A DNA stretch of 32,070 nucleotides from NCBI GenBank assembly GCA_947476855.1, contig CANJSR010000009.1:1-32070 (forward strand), in the 5' to 3' direction. Source of the DNA: Acetobacteraceae bacterium (lineage in GTDB: Bacteria > Pseudomonadota > Alphaproteobacteria > Acetobacterales > Acetobacteraceae). Under the pieces are notes generated by a model that was given only the letters and a program-made list of their open reading frames with translations, had not been told where the DNA came from and did not search any database. Position numbers and translations under genes: made by a program. Shown in pieces: positions 1 to 7,461 of the stretch. Every line of letters starts with the position of its first letter. Position 1 is the stretch's first letter.

Positions 1-210
1 CCCAAGCTGCTGACCCGCTGCAACCTGCCGCTGACCGGCGCGGGCGTGGTGGACATGATCATCACCGACCTCGGCGTGTTCGAGGTGACGGCCAAGGGCC
101 AGGACGGCATGCGCCTGCTGGAACTCGCGCCCGAGGTGACGCTGGACGAGATTCGGTCGAAGACCGAAGCCCCGTTCGCGGTGGCCAATACCCTGAAGGC
201 GACGGCCTGA
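1..210 (+). CDS. scoB: 3-oxoacid CoA-transferase subunit B, 3' end only
   Basis: The window opens inside this gene; only the last 69 codons and the TGA stop are present. The reading frame from base 1 gives PKLLTRCNLPLTGAGVV, then MIITDLGVFEV and a C-terminal LDEIRSKTEAPF. These are the conserved closing motifs of the beta subunit (or C-terminal half) of succinyl-CoA:3-ketoacid CoA-transferases. The family moves CoA from succinyl-CoA to acetoacetate in ketone-body and polyhydroxybutyrate turnover; the catalytic glutamate lies upstream of the window and cannot be seen. Whether this is a separate B subunit or a fused alpha-beta protein cannot be decided here. A strong hairpin begins 9 bp after the stop, so the gene probably ends its transcript. 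Confidence 0.88.
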   Translation, partial: PKLLTRCNLPLTGAGVVDMIITDLGVFEVTAKGQDGMRLLELAPEVTLDEIRSKTEAPFAVANTLKATA

Positions 211-219
211 CATGCGGCT

Positions 220-255
220 GGACCGCCCCGGAGAGATTCCGGCCGCGGGCGGTCC
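220..255 (+). terminator. Hairpin after the CoA-transferase gene
   Basis: GGACCGCCC (220-228) pairs perfectly with GGGCGGTCC (247-255), with a short CCGG/CCGG pairing possible inside the loop. It sits between the scoB stop and the glk start. There is no clear T-run, so it is a terminator-like hairpin rather than a textbook intrinsic terminator. Confidence 0.5.
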
Positions 256-295
256 ATCTGGCGGCTGTCGTTAGGCGCGACCCCGGACCATCCCG

Positions 296-1237
296 ATGGC
301 ACCCAACCCCACCATCCTCGCTGATATCGGCGCCACCAACGCCAGGTTTGCCCTGCTGACCGATGGCATGCTGGGCGAGGCCGCGGTCTATCCGGTTGCC
401 GACCATGCCTCCCCCATCGAGGCCGCGCGCCTGTTCCTGGCCGGGCGGACGGCCCGGTCCGCGATCCTCGCGGCCGCGGGGCCGGTGGTGGATGGCCGCG
501 TCACCATGACCAACGCCGCCTGGACCGTTGACGAGGCCCGGTTCGCCGCCGCCTTCGGGCTGGACTCCTGCCGCGTCATCAACGACTTCGCAGCGCAGGC
601 CTGGGCGTTGCCGGATCTCGGGCCGGCCGATCTGTTTCCGCTCGGCTCCGCCCCGCCGCCGTTCCTGGGCACCATGGCGGTGATGGGGCCTGGCACCGGC
701 TTCGGCCTCGCCGCCCTGGCACGCGGTCCCGCGGGCGACGTCGCGCTGATCACCGAGGGCGGACACGCCACCCTCGCGGCCTCCGACCGGCGGGAGGAGT
801 CGATCATCCGCGTCCTGCGCGACCGCTTGGGCCATGTCTCGGTGGAGCGGGTGCTGTCCGGCGCCGGGCTGCTGGATCTGTATCACGCGATCGGCACGGT
901 GGACGGGCTGGTGATCCGCGAACGCACCGGCCCCGAGATCGTCGCCCGCGCCTTGGCTGGCGACTGCGAGGCGAGCGTCGCAACGCTGGAAGCCTTCTGC
1001 GGGTTCCTCGGTGGCGTCGCCGGCAACGTGGCCCTGACCCTGGGCGCCACCGGCGGGGTGTTCATCGCCGGTGGCATCGCCCCGCGGTTCACCGGTTTCC
1101 TGGCGACCTCGGCCTTCCGGGAGAAATTCGAGGCCAAGGGCCGCCTCCGCCCCTATCTGGCCGCCATCCCGACCGCCGTGGTGACCCATAAATTCCCGGC
1201 CTTCGTCGGCTTGGCCCGGCTGGCGGAGACAGCCTAG
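296..1237 (+). CDS. glk: Glucokinase (Glk family)
   Basis: The predicted 313-residue cytoplasmic enzyme phosphorylates glucose with ATP to glucose-6-phosphate. It matches the bacterial glucokinase family (Pfam Glucokinase type, not ROK). Near the N-terminus is the phosphate-binding loop ADIGATNARFAL. Further on are VINDFAAQAWAL with the catalytic-type Asp, the loop GPGTGFGLA, and TEGGHATLA, whose Glu-Gly-Gly-His contacts sugar in the E. coli enzyme. The conserved GHVSVERVLSGAGLLDLY and a late GGIAPRF follow. E. coli Glk is 321 residues, so length is normal. The ATG at 296 places the phosphate loop at the usual distance from the start. It stands alone, separated from scoB by a hairpin and convergent with rsmI across a large inverted repeat. 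Confidence 0.93.
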   Translation: MAPNPTILADIGATNARFALLTDGMLGEAAVYPVADHASPIEAARLFLAGRTARSAILAAAGPVVDGRVTMTNAAWTVDEARFAAAFGLDSCRVINDFAAQAWALPDLGPADLFPLGSAPPPFLGTMAVMGPGTGFGLAALARGPAGDVALITEGGHATLAASDRREESIIRVLRDRLGHVSVERVLSGAGLLDLYHAIGTVDGLVIRERTGPEIVARALAGDCEASVATLEAFCGFLGGVAGNVALTLGATGGVFIAGGIAPRFTGFLATSAFREKFEAKGRLRPYLAAIPTAVVTHKFPAFVGLARLAETA

Positions 1238-1262
1238 GCCCGGGCGCGTTGCCCATCTCCCC

Positions 1263-1415
1263 CGTCGTGGCGGGCGAAGGCCCGCCATCCACGACTTACC
1301 ATCGTCAACACCGCAAATTGTGGGTAGTGGTCCCGAAGCTGTCCTCGGGCCGGCCCTTCGCCTGACCCGGAGGGACCGGCAAGACGTGGATGGCGGGCCT
1401 TCGCCCGCCACGACG
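1263..1415. repeat. Long inverted repeat (REP/ERIC-like palindromic element)
   Basis: The 31 bases 1263-1293 are the exact reverse complement of 1385-1415, with a 91 bp spacer. Each arm contains its own small palindrome GCGGGC-GAAG-GCCCGC. The element fills the 231 bp gap between the convergent glk and rsmI genes, the usual place for dispersed palindromic repeats, and could also fold as a bidirectional terminator in RNA. No open reading frame with coding character lies in it. Confidence 0.75.
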
Positions 1416-1468
1416 AAGGAGGTGGGGCGACGCGCCCTCGCCACCACGACGAAACCGCCCCGCCGATG

Positions 1469-2386
1469 TCAGTCGGACGACCCCTCCCGCGCCAGTTCCA
1501 GCGCCCGTCCATAGACCAGCTTGCGCGGCAGGCCGGTCGCGGCGGCGACCAGGGCGGCGGCGTCCTTGACGCTCTGGGTCAGCAGCGCGGCGCGCAGCCG
1601 GCCGTCCATGTCCTCGGGGTCGTCCTCTTCGGGCGGGCCGACCAGGACCGTGATCTCCCCGCGCGGGGCGTGGGTCGCGTAGTGCGCCGCCAGGACGGAC
1701 AGGGACCCGCGCCGCACCTCCTCGAAATGCTTGGTCAGTTCCCGGGCCACGGCCGCGTGGCGGTCACCGAAGGCGGCCAGTATGTCGTCCAGCGCCTCGG
1801 CCAGCCGGTGCGGGGCCTCGTGCCAGATCAGCGTCGCCGCCAGCCCAGCCCGCTCCGCCGCCCGCAGCGTCCCGAACGCCGCCCGCCTGGCTGCGGCGCG
1901 GGGCGGAGGGAAGCCCAGGAACAGGAACGGCTGCGGCGGCAGGCCCGACAGCACCAGCGCCGTCACCGCCGCGTTCGGCCCAGGGATCGCCGTGACCGGC
2001 AGGCCCGCCTCGATCACCGCCCGCACCAGCCGGTAGCCGGGGTCGGAGACCAGAGGCGTGCCCGCGTCCGAGACCAGCGCCACCCGGCGACCCTGCCGCA
2101 GCAGGGCGAGGACCGGCTCGATCCGTCCGTCCTCGTTGTGCTCATGCAAGGGTTGGGTCCGCGCCCGCGCATCGACCTGTGCCAGCAGCCGGCCAGAGTG
2201 CCTGGTGTCCTCGCACAGGATCAGGTCCGCCGCCCGCAGCGCCTCGGCGGCACGGGTTGAAACATCGCCAAGGTTGCCGATTGGCGTGGAAACCAGCACA
2301 AGTCCCGGGAACGGGGCGTTAGAACCGTCCTGGCCATCTCGCGGGGAGTCAGTAAATGGAGGGTCGGGCGATGTTGCGTCGGACAT
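1469..2386 (-). CDS. rsmI: 16S rRNA (cytidine(1402)-2'-O)-methyltransferase RsmI
   Basis: A 305-residue SAM-dependent methyltransferase of the tetrapyrrole-methylase fold that 2'-O-methylates C1402 of 16S rRNA. Visible signatures are the N-terminal LVSTPIGNLGDVSTRA motif around residues 31-46, ILCEDTRHSGRLL, the AIPGPNAAVTALVLSGLP segment that forms part of the SAM pocket, and the C-terminal GLPRKLVYGRALEL. The ATG at 2386 is preferred because no start codon lies between it and the family's conserved beginning; an open frame continues upstream but has no family similarity. The gene is divergent from the lipoprotein gene at 2371 and the two coding regions overlap by 16 bp. The rsmI/penicillin-binding-protein-activator pairing is common in alphaproteobacteria. 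The yraN and gshB genes that often follow are absent here. Confidence 0.93.
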   Translation of the reverse strand: MSDATSPDPPFTDSPRDGQDGSNAPFPGLVLVSTPIGNLGDVSTRAAEALRAADLILCEDTRHSGRLLAQVDARARTQPLHEHNEDGRIEPVLALLRQGRRVALVSDAGTPLVSDPGYRLVRAVIEAGLPVTAIPGPNAAVTALVLSGLPPQPFLFLGFPPPRAAARRAAFGTLRAAERAGLAATLIWHEAPHRLAEALDDILAAFGDRHAAVARELTKHFEEVRRGSLSVLAAHYATHAPRGEITVLVGPPEEDDPEDMDGRLRAALLTQSVKDAAALVAAATGLPRKLVYGRALELAREGSSD

Positions 2387-3633
2387 TCGGGTTCCTTCTG
2401 GGCACCCTGGCCTTGGCTGGGTGCGCGGGGCCGCAGTCTGGCCCATATGGGCGGGTCGGCCAATCACAGAGCCTGGTGCCGAGCACCGCCATGCCCCAGG
2501 TATCGACCGCGGCCCGGAGCGCGTCGCGCGTCGCCATCCTGCTGCCGCTGTCCGGCCCGATGGCCAATGTCGGCCAGCCGATGCTCCAGGCCGCCCAGCT
2601 TGCCCTGCCCGCCGGTGGTGCCCCGACCCTGACCGTGAAGGACACGGGCGGCACCGCCGAGGGGGCCGCCGCCGCCGCACAGTCCGCCATCGCCGAGGGC
2701 GCGGGCATGATCCTCGGCCCCCTGACCTCGGCCGAAACCGCCGCCGTCGCCCCCGCCGCGACCCAGGCCGGCGTCCCGGTGCTTGCCTTCACCAACGCCA
2801 GTTCCCTCTCCCAGCCCGGCGTCTGGGCGCTGGGCATTACCCCGGCCCAGCAGGTGCGCCGGATGGTTGCCGCCGCCCAGGCCCAGGGCAAGACCGAATT
2901 CGCCGCTTTGCTGCCCGAGACGGATTTCGGCCGCTCCATGGGCGATGCGCTGACGGAGGCCTGCGCGAGCGCCGGGCTGAACACGCCGACGATCCGCTAT
3001 CACGGCTCCGCCACCGGCTCGATCAACACCGCGGCGCGGGAGGTTTCGGGCTATGGCAGCCGGCGCGGCCCGATCGACGCGCAGATCAAGGCCGCGCGGG
3101 CCGAGGGCACGCCGGAGGGTCGCCGCAGAGCGGCGGAGCTGGGGCGGAGCCGGATTCCGCCGGCGCCGTTCAATGCGTTGCTGCTGGCCGATGTGCGGGA
3201 CAATCTGCAACTGATCGCGGCGGTGCTGCCCTATTACGACATCGACCCGCCCGGCGTGCAGATCATGGGGCCGGCCTCGTGGTCCGCGTCGTCCAGCGGG
3301 TCCGGCGCGATGCAGGGCGCCTGGTTCGCCGCGCCCGACAACGCCGCCCGCGCCCCGTTCGAGGAATTGTTTTCCGCCAAGTACGGCACGCCAGCCTCGC
3401 CGCTGGCGGATCTGGCCTTTGACGCCGCCTCGATCGCGCGTGTGCTGGCCGGGCAGGGCGGGTATTCGATATCGGCCCTGACCCAGCAGGCCGGGTTCGC
3501 CGGCGCGGATGGGTGGATGGTGCTGATGCCCGACGGCAAGGTGCGGCGTGGCCTGGCGCTGTTCCGGATCGAGCGTGGCGGCCCGACGATGGTGGAACCC
3601 GCGCCGGCCTCGGCCGCCATTCCGGGTAGCTGA
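2371..3633 (+). CDS. Penicillin-binding protein activator (LppC/LpoA-like lipoprotein)
   Basis: A 420-residue lipoprotein with a periplasmic-binding-protein fold. The first residues MLRRTFGFLLGTLALAGCAG form a lipoprotein signal with lipobox LAGC; the Cys would be acylated and the protein anchored in a membrane facing the periplasm. The mature part opens with ILLPLSGPMANVGQPMLQAA, followed by GMILGPLTSAETAAVAP and FAALLPETDFGRSMGDAL, typical of the type I binding fold used by LpoA, which stimulates PBP1A. Two ATGs are possible (2356 and 2371). The second follows GGAGGG (2358-2363) by 7 bases and puts the signal peptide at the N-terminus, so it was chosen. Its divergent partner rsmI supports the assignment. 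Whether it really activates a penicillin-binding protein is inferred from the family. Confidence 0.85.
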   Translation: MLRRTFGFLLGTLALAGCAGPQSGPYGRVGQSQSLVPSTAMPQVSTAARSASRVAILLPLSGPMANVGQPMLQAAQLALPAGGAPTLTVKDTGGTAEGAAAAAQSAIAEGAGMILGPLTSAETAAVAPAATQAGVPVLAFTNASSLSQPGVWALGITPAQQVRRMVAAAQAQGKTEFAALLPETDFGRSMGDALTEACASAGLNTPTIRYHGSATGSINTAAREVSGYGSRRGPIDAQIKAARAEGTPEGRRRAAELGRSRIPPAPFNALLLADVRDNLQLIAAVLPYYDIDPPGVQIMGPASWSASSSGSGAMQGAWFAAPDNAARAPFEELFSAKYGTPASPLADLAFDAASIARVLAGQGGYSISALTQQAGFAGADGWMVLMPDGKVRRGLALFRIERGGPTMVEPAPASAAIPGS

Positions 3634-3643
3634 CCAGGGGCGG

Positions 3644-4534
3644 TTACGCCGCTTCCTCCAGCGTCGAGCCGGTATCGAGCGTGGTGGCTCGCCGCAGGTC
3701 GCGGGCCTGGCCTTCGTCATGCGGGCGGCCGCGATGCATGGTGCAGCGGTTGTCCCAGATCACCACGTCGCCGACCCGCCAGGTATGGCTGTGAACGAAG
3801 GCCGGCTGCGTCGCGTGGGTGTTCAGGTCGAACAGCAAAAGCCTGCCGTCCGCGACCGGCCAGCCTTCCACGTGGGAGGCATGGGCGGAGAGGTACAGCG
3901 TTTTCCGCTTTGAACCCGGATGGGTCCGCACCAGGCGTTGTGGAGAGGGCGGGTATTGCTCGCGCTCGCCGGCCGGGAATTCGGTGAAGCCGATCTGGCC
4001 GCGGGACCAGAAGACGTCGTGCTGGATGACCAGGGGGTCGATGGCGGCCTTGGTCGCGTCCGGCAGGGCGTCATAGGCGGCGCGCATGTCGGCGAACTCG
4101 GTTTCGCCGTTGCCGAAGGGGGAGGGCGGCGGGACGGTCACCGCGTGCAGCATCCCCAGCACGACGGGGACGGGCATGTAGGAGGCATCGGTGTGCCACA
4201 GCCGGTTGCCCAGGCTGTCGAGCCGGCGGCGGTCGTGCAGGTCGCGGACCTGGTGGTCCTCATTCAGGTTGGAGATATCGCCGATCTGCGGGATGGCGAG
4301 GCGCCGGCGGCCAGGCCGAGCGGCGGCGCGTCCGATTTCGAGGGGGCCGAAGCGGGCGGCGAAGTCACGCAGTTGGGCGTCGGTCAGGCGTTGGCCGTGG
4401 AAGACGAGGACGGCATAGCGGTCGATGGCCTGCCAGATGGCGTCGATGGTGGCGGGGTCGGTCGGGTGGGAGAGATCGATGCCGGCGGCCTCGGCCACGA
4501 AGTCGGGGTGAACCGGGGTGATCTGGAGGGTCAT
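3644..4534 (-). CDS. TauD/TfdA-family 2-oxoglutarate-dependent dioxygenase
   Basis: A 296-residue Fe(II)/2-oxoglutarate dioxygenase. The iron ligands are visible: H114 and D116 in LWHTDASY, and the distal H267 in NRCTMHRGR. The 2-oxoglutarate-binding arginine is in DLRRATTLD (281-282). Several stretches resemble TfdA (2,4-dichlorophenoxyacetate dioxygenase) more than taurine dioxygenase: ADMRAAYDALP, LVRTHPGSKRKTLYLSAHAS and HVEGWPVADGRLLL. It therefore probably hydroxylates a carboxylate or sulfonate beside a heteroatom, releasing an aldehyde or keto acid; the substrate cannot be told from sequence. It stands alone: 10 bp from the stop of the convergent lipoprotein gene, with 525 bp of repeat-rich DNA upstream. 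The ATG at 4534 gives a family-typical N-terminus. Confidence 0.87.
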   Translation of the reverse strand: MTLQITPVHPDFVAEAAGIDLSHPTDPATIDAIWQAIDRYAVLVFHGQRLTDAQLRDFAARFGPLEIGRAAARPGRRRLAIPQIGDISNLNEDHQVRDLHDRRRLDSLGNRLWHTDASYMPVPVVLGMLHAVTVPPPSPFGNGETEFADMRAAYDALPDATKAAIDPLVIQHDVFWSRGQIGFTEFPAGEREQYPPSPQRLVRTHPGSKRKTLYLSAHASHVEGWPVADGRLLLFDLNTHATQPAFVHSHTWRVGDVVIWDNRCTMHRGRPHDEGQARDLRRATTLDTGSTLEEAA

Positions 4535-4569
4535 TCTGGTTGTTCCCGCGGGCTGGGGGTGGGGCGATC

Positions 4570-4918
4570 CTCACCGGGCATGGGGTCGTGGTGTTGGGAA
4601 AAATGCGATGGGCCGGGGCGCGGCGGCGCGCGCGTTTTCAGCACGGAGATACAGGGAGGACGTCACGGAGGTCGTTGGACGGGTCGGCGGCGGATTTGGG
4701 ACGGCGCGGCCGGCCGGATTTCTCACCGGACATGGGGTAGGACCGTACGGAAAATGCAAACCCGCCGCCCTCGCCCCTTGTGGAAGAGGATCGGGGTGGC
4801 GGTTGCAATCCCTCGGTCCGTGCCGCGAAGCCCCCTCACCCCGGCCTTGGTTCGCTTCGCGGCCCAAGCCCGCAAGGGGAGAGGGGGCGTTGGCTCACCG
4901 GACATGGGGTACGACCGT
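4570..4918. repeat. Repeat-rich gene-free block (4535-5059) with three direct repeats and a large hairpin
   Basis: No gene is supported between 4535 and 5059. A motif beginning CTCACCGGACATGGGGTA occurs three times in the same orientation. Copies at 4722-4746 and 4894-4918 match in 24 of 25 bases. The copy at 4570 shares CTCACCGG-CATGGGGT and, like the second copy, is followed by a GGAAAA(A)ATGC tract. Spacing is 152 and 172 bp. Between the last two copies, GCCCCCTC (4830-4837) pairs with GAGGGGGC (4881-4888) and the stem continues with CCCC (4839-4842)/GGGG (4876-4879). About 4920-5010 is noticeably richer in A/T than its neighbours. The layout suggests remnants of small non-coding mobile or palindromic elements. 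Confidence 0.6.
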
Positions 4919-5026
4919 GTGAATTTTCTGATCCAGCTTGTCTTCGGCCATCGCGGATGGTTTGATGTTCATATTATGTTCCATCATACCCAATCGCTGA
5001 CGCTCAAGGCAACCGTGATCCGTGAT

Positions 5027-5050
5027 GGGACGGCGGGGCTCCGCCGTCCC
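5027..5050 (-). terminator. Hairpin downstream of the class II aldolase-like gene
   Basis: GGGACGGCGG (5027-5036) and CCGCCGTCCC (5041-5050) form a perfect 10 bp stem with a 4-base loop. It lies 9 bp beyond the stop of the minus-strand gene at 5060. No T-run follows, so termination is likely but not certain. Confidence 0.55.
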
Positions 5051-5059
5051 TGTCGCGGC

Positions 5060-5821
5060 TCAGCGGCGCCAGTCGAAGCCCTTGCGTTCGGCGGTGCGCT
5101 CCAGGCCCTTGAACTCGGCCAGGCCGTAGGTGTCGGTCGCGCGGTGCTTGCGCATCCGCTCCTTCGCCTTGCCCTGGACGTATTCGTCGACGATCACCGG
5201 GTCCTCACCGAGCTGGCGGGAGATCAGTTCCAGCTCGCAGGCGCGTTCCAGCATATAGAGCCGCATCACGGCGCCATGGATCGTGTGGCCCAGGGTCAGC
5301 AGGCCGTGGTTCATCAGGACCACGCAGCTGCCGCCGTCCTTCAGGCTGACGGCGAGGGCGTCGCACTCCTCCTGCGTCGCGGGCACGCCGTACTCGTGGT
5401 AGACGACGTCGTCCAGCACATGCAGGTGGTCCTGGCTGATCGGGCGCAGGCCGTGCTTCATCAGCGACACGCCGGCGCCGGCGCGGGTATGCGTGTGCAG
5501 CACGCAGTTGGCGTCGGACCGCGCCTTGTAGACGCCGCTATGGATGGTGAAGCCGGCGTTGTTGAACTTGCCGCCCGGGCTCAGGACGTTGCCGTCCATG
5601 TCCATCTTGACCAGCGAGGACGCGGTGATCTCGTCGAACATCTCGCCGTAGTTGTTGATCAGGAAGTGGTTCGGCTCCCCGGGGATGCGGGCCGACATGT
5701 GGGTGTTGATCAGGTCGGTCCAGCCGAGGTGATTGATGATGTGGTAGACGGCGGCGAGGTCGCAGCGGGCCTGCCACTCGGCCTGGGACATGCCGGTGTG
5801 GAGTTGGAGTGCGGCTGACAT
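5060..5821 (-). CDS. Class II aldolase/adducin-family protein
   Basis: A 253-residue cytoplasmic protein of the class II aldolase/adducin fold (L-fuculose-1-phosphate aldolase type). Family signs are DLINTHMSARIPGEPNHFLIN, FNNAGFTIHSGVY, and the metal-site motif CVLHTHTRAG, whose histidine pair is the zinc-ligand signature. A later MNHGLLTLGHTIHGAV supplies another conserved histidine. The C-terminal part lacks an assigned substrate motif, so the aldol substrate is unknown; many members of this subgroup have no proven activity. An open frame runs 27 codons further upstream, but AGAGGAT lies just before the ATG at 5821 and that start matches the family. It follows the MocR-type gene on the same strand after 126 bp. 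Confidence 0.85.
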   Translation of the reverse strand: MSAALQLHTGMSQAEWQARCDLAAVYHIINHLGWTDLINTHMSARIPGEPNHFLINNYGEMFDEITASSLVKMDMDGNVLSPGGKFNNAGFTIHSGVYKARSDANCVLHTHTRAGAGVSLMKHGLRPISQDHLHVLDDVVYHEYGVPATQEECDALAVSLKDGGSCVVLMNHGLLTLGHTIHGAVMRLYMLERACELELISRQLGEDPVIVDEYVQGKAKERMRKHRATDTYGLAEFKGLERTAERKGFDWRR

Positions 5822-5947
5822 CCTGGAATCCTCTTGGTTGCGGGCCGGCAGGGCGCCAACCCCTCGGGGTATCTGGCCGTATCGTGCGGGATGATCCGCC
5901 AACGCGCAACCGCGCGGTGGTCCTGGCTTTGCGCGAGGCGCCGGGGG

Positions 5948-7357
5948 TCAGGCCTGGATGCCCAGCGCGGCGGCGAGCTGGCGGGAGAGCGTGGCCGCGT
6001 CCTCGGCCGGGATGTTGGTGAAGCCCAGCAGCAGGCCGCGGCCGCAATCATGCGCGGCGGCCAGGCTGGACAGGGCGGTCACCGGCAGGCCGGCGGCGTT
6101 GGCGTGGCGGGCGAGCATCGTGTCGTCCTCGGTGTCCGGCAGGCGGGCCAGCAGATGCAGGCCGCCTGGTTCTGGTTCAATGCTGAAGCGGTCACCCAGG
6201 GCATCGCGGAGCGCGCGGGCCAGGGCGTCGCGGCGGGATGCGTAGAGGCCACGCATCCGGCGCAAATGGCGGGCGAAATGGCCCTGTTCCATGAACCCGG
6301 CGACGACGCGCTGTTCCAGCAGGGGCGGTCCCCCGGCCAGCAGGCGGCTGGCACGCAGGAAGGCGCCGTTCAGCTCATCGGGGACGACCAGGTAGCCCAG
6401 GCGCAGGCCGGGATACAGCGTCTTGCTGAAGCTGCCGCAGTAGAGAACCCGCCCGGTGCGGTCGAGGCTTTTCAGCGCGGGCAGGGGCTTGCCGGTGTAG
6501 TGGAACTCTCCGTCATAGTCGTCTTCCAGCACCCAGGCCCCGGCCTCGGTCGCCCAGGCGAGCAGGTCGAGCCGGCGTGGGAGGGAGAGGGTAACGCCGA
6601 GCGGACTTTGGTGGGCGGGGGTGAGGAGGGCGAGGCGGGCGCGGGGGGCGGCGGTGCGGCCGGAGGCGACGCGCATCCCGTCCCGGTCGACGCGCAGGGG
6701 CACGAGGCGGGCGCCGCTCGCTTCCAGGGCCTGGCGGGCGATGGGATAGCCCGGGTCCTCGGTCCAGACGGCATCGCCGGGACGCAGCAGGACCTGCCTG
6801 GTCAGCGCGAGCGCGCCCTGGAAGCCGGCGGTGATGATGATCTGGTCGGGCGTGCTGTGGATGCCGCGCGCGAGGCTGAGGTAGCTCGCGATGGCGGCCC
6901 GCAGCGCGGCGTGGCCGGCGGGGTCGGGGTAGACCATCGCCTCGGTCCCGATGGCGCGAACGGCGCGGGTGGTCAGGGCGGCCCAGGTCTTGCGGGGGAA
7001 GGCGTCGAGGGCGGGCAGGCCCATGCGGAAGGGCAACCGGGTCTCCACAGGTTCGGCCTGGCGGGCAAAGAACATGTTGGGCTGGACGGGCTGGGCGACG
7101 CGGGCGGTGAAATGGGTGGAGATGATGGTGCCGCCCGAGCCGCGCCTGGTGTGGATGGCGCCTTCTCCGGCGAGGACGGCATAGGCGGCGTCGATGGTGC
7201 CGCGTGCAACGGCGAGTTGGCTGGCGAGGGCGCGGGCGGAGGGCAGGCGCGTTCCGGCCTTGAGGGTTCCGCCTGCGACGGCGTCGCGCAGGCGTTGCGC
7301 GATCTGGAGATACAACGGCCCCGGATCGGCCGGGTCCAGTTTGATCGAAAGGGTCAT
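5948..7357 (-). CDS. MocR-type PLP-dependent transcription regulator (GntR wHTH + aminotransferase fold)
   Basis: A 469-residue two-domain regulator. Residues about 13-80 are a GntR winged helix-turn-helix (GPLYLQIAQRLRDAVAGG, then LPSARALASQLAVARGTIDAAY). Residues about 105-465 are a type I aminotransferase fold with the PLP-lysine K312 in CGSFSKTLYPGLRLGY, preceded by LEDDYDGEFHY, whose aspartate contacts PLP. Such proteins sense PLP or an amino compound and control a nearby gene, usually divergent. Here azoR starts 105 bp away on the other strand and is the likely target. The ATG at 7357 places the winged helix at the usual position; the open frame continues upstream without recognisable sequence, and no strong ribosome-binding site is seen. 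Confidence 0.88.
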   Translation of the reverse strand: MTLSIKLDPADPGPLYLQIAQRLRDAVAGGTLKAGTRLPSARALASQLAVARGTIDAAYAVLAGEGAIHTRRGSGGTIISTHFTARVAQPVQPNMFFARQAEPVETRLPFRMGLPALDAFPRKTWAALTTRAVRAIGTEAMVYPDPAGHAALRAAIASYLSLARGIHSTPDQIIITAGFQGALALTRQVLLRPGDAVWTEDPGYPIARQALEASGARLVPLRVDRDGMRVASGRTAAPRARLALLTPAHQSPLGVTLSLPRRLDLLAWATEAGAWVLEDDYDGEFHYTGKPLPALKSLDRTGRVLYCGSFSKTLYPGLRLGYLVVPDELNGAFLRASRLLAGGPPLLEQRVVAGFMEQGHFARHLRRMRGLYASRRDALARALRDALGDRFSIEPEPGGLHLLARLPDTEDDTMLARHANAAGLPVTALSSLAAAHDCGRGLLLGFTNIPAEDAATLSRQLAAALGIQA

Positions 7358-7461
7358 GGACCAGCGGACTTGCCCGTTTCTGGCCCTGTTGCATAGGCCT
7401 TGGGTCGCGTTTCCTGGATGGCGCGCCGATTCGGCGAGACCCGAGCTGATTGGACTGATCG

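Noticed and set aside
62..1447. Minus-strand frame of 461 codons over glk
   Set aside because: Shadow of glucokinase; composition is Gly/Arg/Gln-rich with no family features.
3865..3880. Second CACGTG-centred palindrome inside the dioxygenase gene
   Set aside because: Flanks differ from the parS consensus and the codons are explained by the protein.
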